64,000 bases of DNA from the NCBI RefSeq assembly GCF_000730625.1, contig NZ_BBIT01000017.1, positions 44,008 through 108,007 on the forward strand, in the 5' to 3' direction. The first letter of the stretch is position 1, and each line of letters begins with the position of its first letter. The position numbers and the translations under genes are program-made. Shown in pieces: positions 30,325 through 38,051 of this stretch. The stretch comes from Pseudomonas oryzihabitans NBRC 102199 (GTDB taxonomy: Bacteria; Pseudomonadota; Gammaproteobacteria; Pseudomonadales; Pseudomonadaceae). The notes beneath the pieces were generated by a model. That model was not told the origin of the DNA. It worked only from the letters and a program-made list of their open reading frames with translations, and searched no databases.

Positions 30325-31568
30325 GCAGGATGGGCCGAATTCAGCTGACAGAGCTCGACGAGCAGGCGCAGGCGCCGCCGGGGCTCCTTGACGAAGGGGT
30401 TGCGAACGTCCCAGGCGTAGCCGGCGAGAATGGCGCAGATCATGCGTTTGATCTCGGGATCGGCGTGTTCGAAATAGATGACGTCCTGGAAGCTGCCATC
30501 GTACCAGCCCTCCACATAGGCACGGAACGTATCGACGCCTGCCTTGAGCGGCCGGGCGAATTCGGCCTCCCAGTCCACCGACTCGCCGCGCAGCTGGCGA
30601 TCCACCAGCGGTGCGGCCAGACTGGCCGAACGCAGGGCGATGGTGACGCCCGAGGAAAACACCGGATCGAGAAACTCGGCGGCGTTGCCCAGCAGGGCGA
30701 AGCCGGGGCCGTGCAGGCGCTTGACGTTGGCGGCGTAGCCACCCAGTTCGCGCACCGGCGTATCCCAGACCGCATTGTGCAGCACCCGGGCCAAGCTCGG
30801 GGTCTCGGCCACCCAGTCGCGCAGACAGGTGGCGAGATCGGCGGCGCGTCCGGCATAGCGCTCGGCGGCGGCGACCACCCCGATGGAGGTGCGGCCGTCG
30901 CTGAAGGGAATGGTCCAGAACCAGACGTCGCGCAGGGTCGGGTGGGTGGTGATGAGGATGCGCTGGCGGTCGAAGCCGGGATCGTCAATGCGATCCTCGA
31001 CATGGGTGAAAAGGGCGCGGCGCACGGGGAAGTCCGAAGGCGCCTCCAGATCCAGCAGGCGGGGCAGCACGCGGCCGTAGCCGCTGGCGTCGAGCAGGAA
31101 GTCGGTGGTCAGCGCATAGGCCTGGCCGTCGTCGCCCTGCACCTCGAGCCGGGTCCTTTCGCCGTCTTCACCCAGGGTCACGGCGGTGACGCGCTGGCCG
31201 TAGCGGATCGTAACCCCCTGGCGCGCGGCGTCGTCGGCCAGGATCTTGTCGAAGGGGCCGCGCTGCACCTGGAAGGTGCTGCGGCCACCACTATAGGTGT
31301 CGCGGAAGTCGAAGTCAGTGTAGCGCTCGCCCCAGGCGAAGGCCGCGCCGATCTTGGTCTGGAAGCCGGCGGCTTCGACCGCGGGCAGCATCCCGGCTTC
31401 CTCGACGAAGTCCAGGCTGTGGGAGAGCAGGCTCTCGCCGATGGAAAAGCGCGGAAAGTGCTGGGCTTCCAGCACCAGCACCGGATGGCCGCGGCGCTTG
31501 AGCAGGGCGGCGACCACGGCGCCCGCCGGGCCGGCACCGATGACGATCAGGGGATGATGTTCAACCAT
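30321..31568 (-). CDS. FAD-dependent oxidoreductase, flavin-halogenase-like (APE cluster)
   Basis: A 415-residue flavoprotein with an N-terminal dinucleotide motif GAGPAG (11-16) and similarity to the tryptophan-halogenase family: the signature WxWxIP is present as W216-F-W-T-I-P221, and Lys72 in FQTKIGAAFAWG sits where phenolic halogenases carry their catalytic lysine. These suggest halogenation of the aryl head group or chain, as in brominated xanthomonadins and chlorinated flexirubins; a plain hydroxylase or reductase role is also possible because some motif-bearing homologues do not halogenate. ATG 31568 overlaps the exporter stop by 8 bp. Confidence 0.82.
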   Translation of the reverse strand: MVEHHPLIVIGAGPAGAVVAALLKRRGHPVLVLEAQHFPRFSIGESLLSHSLDFVEEAGMLPAVEAAGFQTKIGAAFAWGERYTDFDFRDTYSGGRSTFQVQRGPFDKILADDAARQGVTIRYGQRVTAVTLGEDGERTRLEVQGDDGQAYALTTDFLLDASGYGRVLPRLLDLEAPSDFPVRRALFTHVEDRIDDPGFDRQRILITTHPTLRDVWFWTIPFSDGRTSIGVVAAAERYAGRAADLATCLRDWVAETPSLARVLHNAVWDTPVRELGGYAANVKRLHGPGFALLGNAAEFLDPVFSSGVTIALRSASLAAPLVDRQLRGESVDWEAEFARPLKAGVDTFRAYVEGWYDGSFQDVIYFEHADPEIKRMICAILAGYAWDVRNPFVKEPRRRLRLLVELCQLNSAHPA

Positions 31569-33885
31569 GACGAAGGTCCTTTTCGTGGGAGACGGAGGGC
31601 GAGGCCCAGGGCGCCAGCAGAAAGCTGAACACCAGGCCCAGGCTGATGGCCAGGCCGAAGTTGGCGATGGCCGGGGTGCTGCTGAGCATCAGCAGGCCAA
31701 AGGACAGCCAGCTGCCGACGCCGGACAGCAGGCCGCCGAGCAGACTGACCGCGGCGCCGCCGATGGCCTCGTGCATGAGGATGGCGTAGTCCACGCCGAT
31801 GGCGGTGATGAGCAGCAGGGCGAAGAGGCTGAACAGGGTCAGCGGCTGACCCAGCCAGCCCAGGCAGGCCAGGGCCGCCAGGGCCGCCAGCAGCGGCAGG
31901 CAGACGATGCGCAGCGCCGCGCGGCGGCCGAAGGCCCAGAGCAGCAGGAGAAAGATGGCGCCCGAGGCCAGCAGCTTGAGTTCCACCGCCAGGCGCTGGG
32001 TGTGGATGAATAGTCCGCGCAATTCGCCCAGGCGATCCACCAACTGCACGCCGGGCAGGCCCGCAGCCACTGTCTGTAGTACCTGGGCATTGCCCAGGCC
32101 TTGCAGGCTGACCAGGCCGGCCGCGCCGCGCTCGGTCGTGCGGCCCAACCAGAGCGGTCGCCAGGGTTCGCCCAGGGGGCCGGCCAGGGCCTGGTCCAGG
32201 TTCAGGTCGGGCAGCTGCTGCAGTTGCTTGAGCTCGGCCTCCAGCGCCTCCGCCGGGATACCCACGGCCAGCAGCGGTTGCAGGCGTTCGCCCCAACCGG
32301 CCAGGGCCTGGCGCAATTCGGCCTGGGCCGCGGCGGGAGCGAGCAGACCGCTGAGGGCGCGATAGCCCTGCAGCTGGCCGGCGCTGACGAGGGCGTCGAG
32401 GCGCTGGCCCAGGGCGGTCTGGCGCTCCAGCACCTGGTCGGCATCGGCGCCACGCACCAGGAAGAACTGGCTGGTGGGTTGCAGGCCGGTGAGGCGGGCG
32501 ATGGCCTGGGCTTCGCGGGTCAATGTCGGGTCCTGGCCGAGCCAGAGGCGCAGGTCGTTCTGCAGGTGCAGCTGCCAGACACCGGCGCCGCAAAAGGCCA
32601 GCAGGGCCAAGAGCAGCGGCAGGCTGCCGGTGCGCGCCAGCAGGCGCAGGCGCAGCTCGAGCAGGCGTTGCATGACGCGCAGGGGCGCGGCGGGCGGTGC
32701 CAGGTCCAGGCGCTGCCACCAGGCTGGCAGCAGGCAGACGGTGGTGAGGTAGGCGCCGATCAGGCCGGCGGCGGAAAACACCGCCACCTGGGTCAGCGCC
32801 GGAAAGGGCGTGCAGGCCAGCGCCAGATAACCGAGCAGGTTGGTGGCCAGGCTGAGGGAAAGACCGGGCAGGGTCTCGCGCAGGATGGCCGTGGCGTCCC
32901 AGGGACCGCTCTTCCAGCTCTTGCTGAGATAGTGCAGCGGATAATCGGCTGCCACCCCGGTAAGGCTGGCGCCGAGGATCAGGGTGAGGGCGTTGATCTG
33001 GCCGAACAGCAGCACGCAGGCGGCGCTGCCGGCCAAGAGGGCCACGCCCACCGCCAGCAGGCTGAGCAGCACCCGCCAGCGCCGGAACAGCCCCAGCAGC
33101 AGGGCCAGGGTACCGAAGGTGGCGAGGCCGCCGATCAGTGACATCTCGCGACTGGCGGTGGCCTGGCCGGCGGCGGCGTATCTCAGGCCGCTGGCGGCCA
33201 GCAACTGACCGCCGTCGGCCACCACCTCGCGGCGGGCGGCCTCGATCAGGGCTTCCACCTGCGGCGGGGCATCGAAGTCGAAGGCATCGGCGCGGGTGCG
33301 GGCGCGGATCAGCGCCCAGCTCAGGCCGTCGCCCTGGGTCAGCAGCAGGCCGCTGCCGGCGTCGAATTGCACCTTGCTGGCCGGGGTGAGCTGGCGCTGC
33401 AGCAGCAGGCCGAGGCCGAGCCAGTCCTCTTCCAGGGGCAGGGCGCCGGCGCCAGCGAAGGGATCGAAGAGGGCCGCGGCGCGGGCTTGCAGATAGGCGT
33501 CGGGCGTCTTGATCAACTCGTCGCGCGCCTGCCCCGGTGCCAGCGCCAGGCGACTGGCCAGGAGTTGCTGGCGCAGGCCGGGCAGGTCAGGGGTGAGTTG
33601 CCACTGCACCCTTTCGAACAGTGGCTCCCGCGACCAGGCCTGGCCCAGGCGCTCGGCCAGGGCCGGCAGTCGCTCGCGCTGGGGATGGCCCACCAGCAGC
33701 AGCACCTCGCGATTGAGCGGCTCGGCCATGCGCGCCTCGGCTTGCAGGGTCAGGGCATCACCGACGCCCTGGGGCAGCAGCGCCAGCAGATCAGCGGCCA
33801 CCGGCGGACCGTGCCGCCACTGCCAGGCGCTGAGCGCCAGCAGGGCGAAGAGGAACAGCAGGAAGGGGCGCTGCAGGCGGATCAC
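31561..33885 (-). CDS. MMPL/RND-family exporter of the APE cluster
   Basis: A 774-residue inner-membrane protein with the duplicated six-plus-six helix plan of MMPL transporters: an N-terminal helix, a large periplasmic loop (about 40-250), helices with GVAADYPLHYLS (about 315), a second periplasmic loop (about 440-610) and helices with AIGVDYAILMHEA (near 705). The paired GxxxDY motifs are the proton-relay sites. Predicted to extract the APE-lipid from the inner membrane. The start is GTG at 33885, overlapping the LolA-like stop as GTGA. Confidence 0.9.
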   Translation of the reverse strand: MIRLQRPFLLFLFALLALSAWQWRHGPPVAADLLALLPQGVGDALTLQAEARMAEPLNREVLLLVGHPQRERLPALAERLGQAWSREPLFERVQWQLTPDLPGLRQQLLASRLALAPGQARDELIKTPDAYLQARAAALFDPFAGAGALPLEEDWLGLGLLLQRQLTPASKVQFDAGSGLLLTQGDGLSWALIRARTRADAFDFDAPPQVEALIEAARREVVADGGQLLAASGLRYAAAGQATASREMSLIGGLATFGTLALLLGLFRRWRVLLSLLAVGVALLAGSAACVLLFGQINALTLILGASLTGVAADYPLHYLSKSWKSGPWDATAILRETLPGLSLSLATNLLGYLALACTPFPALTQVAVFSAAGLIGAYLTTVCLLPAWWQRLDLAPPAAPLRVMQRLLELRLRLLARTGSLPLLLALLAFCGAGVWQLHLQNDLRLWLGQDPTLTREAQAIARLTGLQPTSQFFLVRGADADQVLERQTALGQRLDALVSAGQLQGYRALSGLLAPAAAQAELRQALAGWGERLQPLLAVGIPAEALEAELKQLQQLPDLNLDQALAGPLGEPWRPLWLGRTTERGAAGLVSLQGLGNAQVLQTVAAGLPGVQLVDRLGELRGLFIHTQRLAVELKLLASGAIFLLLLWAFGRRAALRIVCLPLLAALAALACLGWLGQPLTLFSLFALLLITAIGVDYAILMHEAIGGAAVSLLGGLLSGVGSWLSFGLLMLSSTPAIANFGLAISLGLVFSFLLAPWASPSVSHEKDLRHG

Positions 33886-34466
33886 TGGAAGGCCGCGCGC
33901 TGGTCGGCGGAGAGGGCGTCGCGGGCCTGGCCGTCGAGCCTGAGCAGGCTGCGATCGCCCTGGGTCTCGCGGATCTCCACCTGCTCCACCAGCTCACCAC
34001 CCTGGATGAGGATGCCGTCGAACACCTGCTTGAGCAGGGCACCGCGCGGGGTCAGGCGCAGCTGCCAGTGGCGGGCGTCACCGCTCAGGGCCAATTCGAA
34101 GTCGCGCTCCAGGCCGCTGCGATCGCCGCCGAGCACGGCGAGGAACAGCGCACTCTGGCGCGCGGCCAGGTCGCTGCCGGGCAGCGGCGTCCAGCCGGCG
34201 GGGGTCTCTTTGGCGATGGCGCCGGGGGTGATGCGATAGGTCTGGGTCAGCGGTTTTTCCAGCTGCCAGAGCAGGCCCAGGCCACGGGCCAGGGTGAAGT
34301 GGCCGCTGCTGGTGAGCGGCTGTGGCAGGGCGCGCAGATAGCGTTGCTGGACGAAGCTGCCCGCGACCGCGGCCGGACGCGCCAGCTGGGCCGCCAGGTC
34401 GTCGAGATCGAAGGCCTGGGCCAGGGGGGCGGCGAGGATGAGCAGCAGAGCGATCAGCGTGCGCAT
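33882..34466 (-). CDS. LolA-like outer-membrane lipoprotein carrier of the APE cluster
   Basis: A 194-residue periplasmic protein: signal peptide MRTLIALLLILAAPLAQA, then a LolA-type beta half-barrel pattern (GSFVQQRYLRALPQPLTSSG, LWQLEKPLTQTYRITP, QVEIRETQGDRSLLRL). Standard LolA shuttles lipoproteins; this diverged form lies among pigment genes and probably carries the APE-lipid between MMPL pump and outer membrane. ATG 34466 begins the signal peptide; the longer frame to 34628 is the antisense of the thioesterase body. It overlaps the thioesterase by 13 bp. Confidence 0.85.
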   Translation of the reverse strand: MRTLIALLLILAAPLAQAFDLDDLAAQLARPAAVAGSFVQQRYLRALPQPLTSSGHFTLARGLGLLWQLEKPLTQTYRITPGAIAKETPAGWTPLPGSDLAARQSALFLAVLGGDRSGLERDFELALSGDARHWQLRLTPRGALLKQVFDGILIQGGELVEQVEIRETQGDRSLLRLDGQARDALSADQRAAFQ

Positions 34467-34888
34467 GCCAGGGCCCTCTCCACGGCGTCGATGAAGACCC
34501 TGGGCGAAGCCAGCTGCATCTCGCGGCTGGCCATGTCCACGGCCACCTGCACGGTGCTGGCGCGGGTCAGGCGCTCGCCGGTGGCGGCATCGCTGATCAG
34601 GTAGTTGAGCTTGAGGCGGTTCTCCCACTCCACCAGATCGGCCTTGACCCGCACGCGCTGCTGGAACAGCAGGGGACGGATGTAGCGGATCTGCAGGTCG
34701 ATCACCGGCCAGCCATAGCCGGATTCGCGCATCTGCAGGTAGTTGTGGCCCAGGCGGTCGAGCAGGGCGCAGCGCGCCACTTCCAGGTATTTGACGTAAT
34801 GGCCGTGCCAGGCGATTTCCATCATGTCGACGTCGAAGAAGGGGATCTGCATCTCCACCTCGACCTGCAGGGCACCGGTCTTACGCAT
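34454..34888 (-). CDS. 4-hydroxybenzoyl-CoA thioesterase-like hotdog protein (APE cluster)
   Basis: A 144-residue acyl-CoA/ACP thioesterase of the 4HBT/YbgC family. The hallmark FFDVDMMEIAWHGHYVKYLE includes the catalytic-region Asp and the conserved His-Tyr-Glu pattern. It may release or edit starter or product thioesters in APE synthesis. ATG 34888 overlaps the ammonia-lyase stop (TAA, 34881-34883) by 8 bp. A soluble homotetramer is expected from the family. Confidence 0.87.
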   Translation of the reverse strand: MRKTGALQVEVEMQIPFFDVDMMEIAWHGHYVKYLEVARCALLDRLGHNYLQMRESGYGWPVIDLQIRYIRPLLFQQRVRVKADLVEWENRLKLNYLISDAATGERLTRASTVQVAVDMASREMQLASPRVFIDAVERALACAR

Positions 34889-36407
34889 AGAGCCTCCAGT
34901 GGCGGGCGCGGATCAGGGTCAGGGTTTGGCGCAATTCGGCCTCCAGGGCGCGGTCTTCGATCAGCGGCGCAAAGGTCTCGCCCAGGTCGCGGTGCATGGC
35001 GGCCAGCGGTGCGGGCGGCTCCACGCCCTGCTGGCGCCTGAGCCAGACGCCCTGCTGGGCAGCCAGCAGGGTGGCGGCGGCCACCTGTTCGGTGAGCTCC
35101 AGCACGCGCAGGGCATCGCGGGCGGCGATGGTGCCCATGCTGACCTTGTCCTGGTTGTGGCATTCGGTGGAGCGGGAAAAGACGCTGGCCGGCAGGGTGC
35201 CCTTGAGCGCCTCAGCGGTCCAGGCGCTGGCGCCGATCTGCACCGCCTTGAAGCCGTGGTTGAGCATGGCGCGTTCGGCCGGTGCGCCGGAGAGATTGCC
35301 CGGCAGGCCGTGGTTGTAGCGCGCGTCCACCAGCAGGGCGAGCTGGCGGTCGAGCAGGTCGGCGACGTTGGCCACCAGGGTCTTGAGGCTGTCCATGGCG
35401 CAGGCGATGTGGCCGCCATAGAAGTGGCCGCCGTGCAGCACCCGCTCGTCCTCGGCGTCGATCAGCGGATTGTCGTTGGCGCTGTTGAGTTCGGTCTCGA
35501 TGAACTGGCGCAGCCAGGGCAGGCTGTCGGCCAGCACCCCCAGCACATGGGGCGCGCAGCGCAGCGAATACCTGTCCTGCAGGCGGTGCAGCGGCGCGGC
35601 CGGGCCTTCGGCGGCCAGGTCCGCGCGCAGCCAGGCGGCGACCTGGCCCTGGCCCGGATGGGGCTTGGCGGCGAACAGGCGCTGGTCGAAGTGCTCGGGA
35701 TTGCCGGCCAGGGCCACCACGTTGAGGGCAGTGATGCGGGTCGCCAGGCGCAGCAGGTACTCGGCGCGGGCGAAGGCCAGGCAGGCCAGGCCGGTCATCA
35801 CCGCGGTGCCGTTCATCAAGGCCAGGGCTTCCTTGGGCCTGAGCACCAGGGGTGTCCAGCCCAATTCGGCGTGGACGTCGGCGGCGTCCCGCACCTCGTT
35901 GCGCCAGAGCACCTGGCGCTCGCCGCAGAGGGCGGCGGCGACGTAGGACAGCGGGGTTAGATCGCCACTGGCGCCCACCGAACCCTCCTCGGGGATCAGC
36001 GGCAGGATGTCTTCGCGCAGGAAGGCGGTGAGGCGTTCGAGCAACTCGACGCGCACCCCGGAGACGCCCTGGCACAGCGACTGCAGCCGCGCCGCCAGCA
36101 CCGCGCGGGTCGCCGTCGGGTCCAGGTGACGACCCAGGCCGCAGCCGTGGAAGGTATAGAGCTGGCGTGGCAACGCCGCGACCTGGGCGAGGGGCACGGC
36201 GACCACGCAGGAGTCGCCATAGCCGGTGGTGATGCCGTAGACCGAGCCCTCGCGGGCCAGCAGCGACTCGACGAAGCGCGCGCCGCGGGCGATGCCGTCG
36301 CGAAAGGCCGCGTCGTCCTGCAGGTCGGCCCGGGCCCGGCCCTCGGCCAGGGCGACCAGCTCTTCGAGGGCGAGGGCCTGGCTACCAAAGCGAACACTAG
36401 CGTTCAT
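34881..36407 (-). CDS. aromatic amino acid ammonia-lyase (HAL/TAL family) of the APE cluster
   Basis: A 508-residue lyase with the self-forming MIO cofactor triad Ala-Ser-Gly in EEGSVGASGDLTPLSY (about 140-155). Other family marks are YGITTGYG (substrate Tyr loop), ALMNGTAVMTG, and NSANDNPL. In APE clusters the enzyme is annotated histidine ammonia-lyase, but it is expected to make a cinnamate-type aryl acid from Tyr or Phe for the starter unit. The selectivity loop is LYTFHGCGLGRHLDP (His preceded by Phe), compatible with a tyrosine-type pocket but not decisive. ATG 36407 overlaps the acyltransferase by 11 bp; the upstream frame is antisense noise. Confidence 0.87.
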   Translation of the reverse strand: MNASVRFGSQALALEELVALAEGRARADLQDDAAFRDGIARGARFVESLLAREGSVYGITTGYGDSCVVAVPLAQVAALPRQLYTFHGCGLGRHLDPTATRAVLAARLQSLCQGVSGVRVELLERLTAFLREDILPLIPEEGSVGASGDLTPLSYVAAALCGERQVLWRNEVRDAADVHAELGWTPLVLRPKEALALMNGTAVMTGLACLAFARAEYLLRLATRITALNVVALAGNPEHFDQRLFAAKPHPGQGQVAAWLRADLAAEGPAAPLHRLQDRYSLRCAPHVLGVLADSLPWLRQFIETELNSANDNPLIDAEDERVLHGGHFYGGHIACAMDSLKTLVANVADLLDRQLALLVDARYNHGLPGNLSGAPAERAMLNHGFKAVQIGASAWTAEALKGTLPASVFSRSTECHNQDKVSMGTIAARDALRVLELTEQVAAATLLAAQQGVWLRRQQGVEPPAPLAAMHRDLGETFAPLIEDRALEAELRQTLTLIRARHWRLYA

Positions 36408-37317
36408 CGCGACTCCAGAAGGGATAGAAGTTGAACCACTGCCGCGGCGCCTTGAGGCAATGGGCGGCGAGGCGCTCGGCATAGGCCTGGGCCAGGCCCT
36501 GGACGCCGGCGGCGCGCTCCTGGCGGCGCCAGCTTGGCGCCGGGGCGAAGTCTTCCAGGTAGAGGTGGTAGCCGTCGGCTTCGCGCAGGCAGAACAGCAG
36601 GTTGGTCGGGCAGCGCAGCAGGTGGGCCAGCAGCCAAGGCCCCTGGGGGAAGGGTGCCGGGGCGCCGAGAAAATCCACCGCCACGGTGCGCCCGCCATGC
36701 AGCGGCACCCGGTCGCCGGCGATGGCCAGCCACTCGCCGCGCTCCAGGCGCTCGCTCAGCTGCAGCATCACCGCCGGGTCCAGCTCGCTGACCTGGATCA
36801 GCCGCAGGTCGCTGGCGCCGGCTTCTTCCAGCAGGCGATTGAAGGCCTCGGCGTGGCGGGTGTGCACCAGCACGTTGAGGCGTACCCGCCGCCCCAGCTG
36901 GGCCAGGGCGCGACAGACTTCGAGGTTGCCCAGGTGGGCGGTGACCAGGATCTCGCCGCGCGGCCCGTGCATGCGGCTGTGCACCTGGTCCGGGTCGTGC
37001 AACTGCACCTGATCCAGGCCGAGACGGCCGTTCCAGGCATCGAGCTTGTCCAGCAGGGCTTCGGCGAAGGCCATGAACTGGGCATAGCCGCTGCGCCAGC
37101 TGGGCTGCAGCTCGGGACGACCGCTCCAGTCGGCCAGGCGCTGCTGGTACTCGCGGATGCCACGGCGGGCGCGGGCGCCGAACAGAAAGAAGTACAGCAC
37201 GATCAACCGCAGCAGCGGGGCGATGGCGCGGCGGCCCAGATGCCGCGCCAGCCAGGCGGTGAGGCGCATCAGCACGGGGCTGCCGCGCTCGCGCTGCTGC
37301 GCCCAGTGGCCGCTCAT
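36397..37317 (-). CDS. LpxL/HtrB-like acyltransferase of the APE cluster (ApeK-type)
   Basis: A 306-residue inner-membrane-associated lysophospholipid-type acyltransferase. An N-terminal hydrophobic anchor (about 25-48, LLRLIVLYFFLFGARARRG) precedes the catalytic HX4E motif in TAHLGNLEVCRALA and a GDRVPLHGGRTVAVDFLG segment characteristic of the lipid A acyltransferase family. Probably attaches a fatty acid or the polyene to the lipid carrier. ATG 37317 overlaps the glycosyltransferase stop (ATGA); the frame continues upstream to 37593 but only as shadow. Confidence 0.87.
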   Translation of the reverse strand: MSGHWAQQRERGSPVLMRLTAWLARHLGRRAIAPLLRLIVLYFFLFGARARRGIREYQQRLADWSGRPELQPSWRSGYAQFMAFAEALLDKLDAWNGRLGLDQVQLHDPDQVHSRMHGPRGEILVTAHLGNLEVCRALAQLGRRVRLNVLVHTRHAEAFNRLLEEAGASDLRLIQVSELDPAVMLQLSERLERGEWLAIAGDRVPLHGGRTVAVDFLGAPAPFPQGPWLLAHLLRCPTNLLFCLREADGYHLYLEDFAPAPSWRRQERAAGVQGLAQAYAERLAAHCLKAPRQWFNFYPFWSRDER

Positions 37318-38051
37318 CCGCGCACCCGGCGCCAGAGCAGGCGCGGCGCGCGCAGCAGCATGCCGAAGAACAGCCGGGTGTGCATGCGCGAGATCAGTAC
37401 GTTGTCCTGCCAGAGGCGAAAGTGCGAGCGGCCATCCAGCGGATAGTGCACCCGGGTCGGACGCCAGCGCATGGGCTGCTCGCGCCAGGCCAGACGCACC
37501 AGGATCTCCGGGTCGAAATCCATGCGCTTGCCCAGGCCGCCGGCGCGGATCACCGCCAGGGTCGGTGCTAGCGGATAGACGCGAAAGCCGCACATGCTGT
37601 CGCGGATCTCCAGCGACAGGCTGTTGATCCAGACCCAGACATGGGTGAGGTAGCGGGCATAGAGCCGGCCCTTGGGCACCGAGTCGTCGAATTGCGGAAA
37701 GCCGCAGATCAGCGCGTCTGGATAAGCCTGGGCCTCGGCGAGAAAGGCGGCCACGTCGGCCAGGTCGTGCTGGCCGTCGGCGTCCACCTGCAGGGCATGG
37801 CTGAAGCCCAGGCGCTGCGCCTCGGCGAGGCCGGCCATCACCGCGCCGCCCTTGCCCTGGTTGACCGGCAGGCGCAGCAGGTGGATGTCGGGTTGCGTGG
37901 CCAGCTCGTCCATCACCTGGGCGCAGGCGGGGCTGGAGGCGTCGTCCACCAGCACGCAGGGCAGGGCGCGCTGGCGCAGCGCCTGGACCACCAACGGCAG
38001 GGCGTGCTCGTGGTCGAACACCGGGATCACCGCGCAGGCACGAAAGCTCAA
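37314..38051 (-). CDS. family 2 glycosyltransferase of the APE cluster (ApeJ-type)
   Basis: A 245-residue GT-A-fold glycosyltransferase: VIPVFDHEHALPLVVQAL, CVLVDDASSP, metal-binding DxD in LQVDADGQHDL, and RMDFDPEILVRL. Short length and lack of C-terminal membrane helices resemble polyprenol-phosphate-mannose-synthase-like GT2 enzymes. It may add a sugar to the APE lipid anchor. The start is TTG at 38051, overlapping the ligase stop as TTGA with GGAGG 7 bp upstream; the reported frame extends further only because the antisense of the ligase is open. Confidence 0.85.
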   Translation of the reverse strand: MSFRACAVIPVFDHEHALPLVVQALRQRALPCVLVDDASSPACAQVMDELATQPDIHLLRLPVNQGKGGAVMAGLAEAQRLGFSHALQVDADGQHDLADVAAFLAEAQAYPDALICGFPQFDDSVPKGRLYARYLTHVWVWINSLSLEIRDSMCGFRVYPLAPTLAVIRAGGLGKRMDFDPEILVRLAWREQPMRWRPTRVHYPLDGRSHFRLWQDNVLISRMHTRLFFGMLLRAPRLLWRRVRG

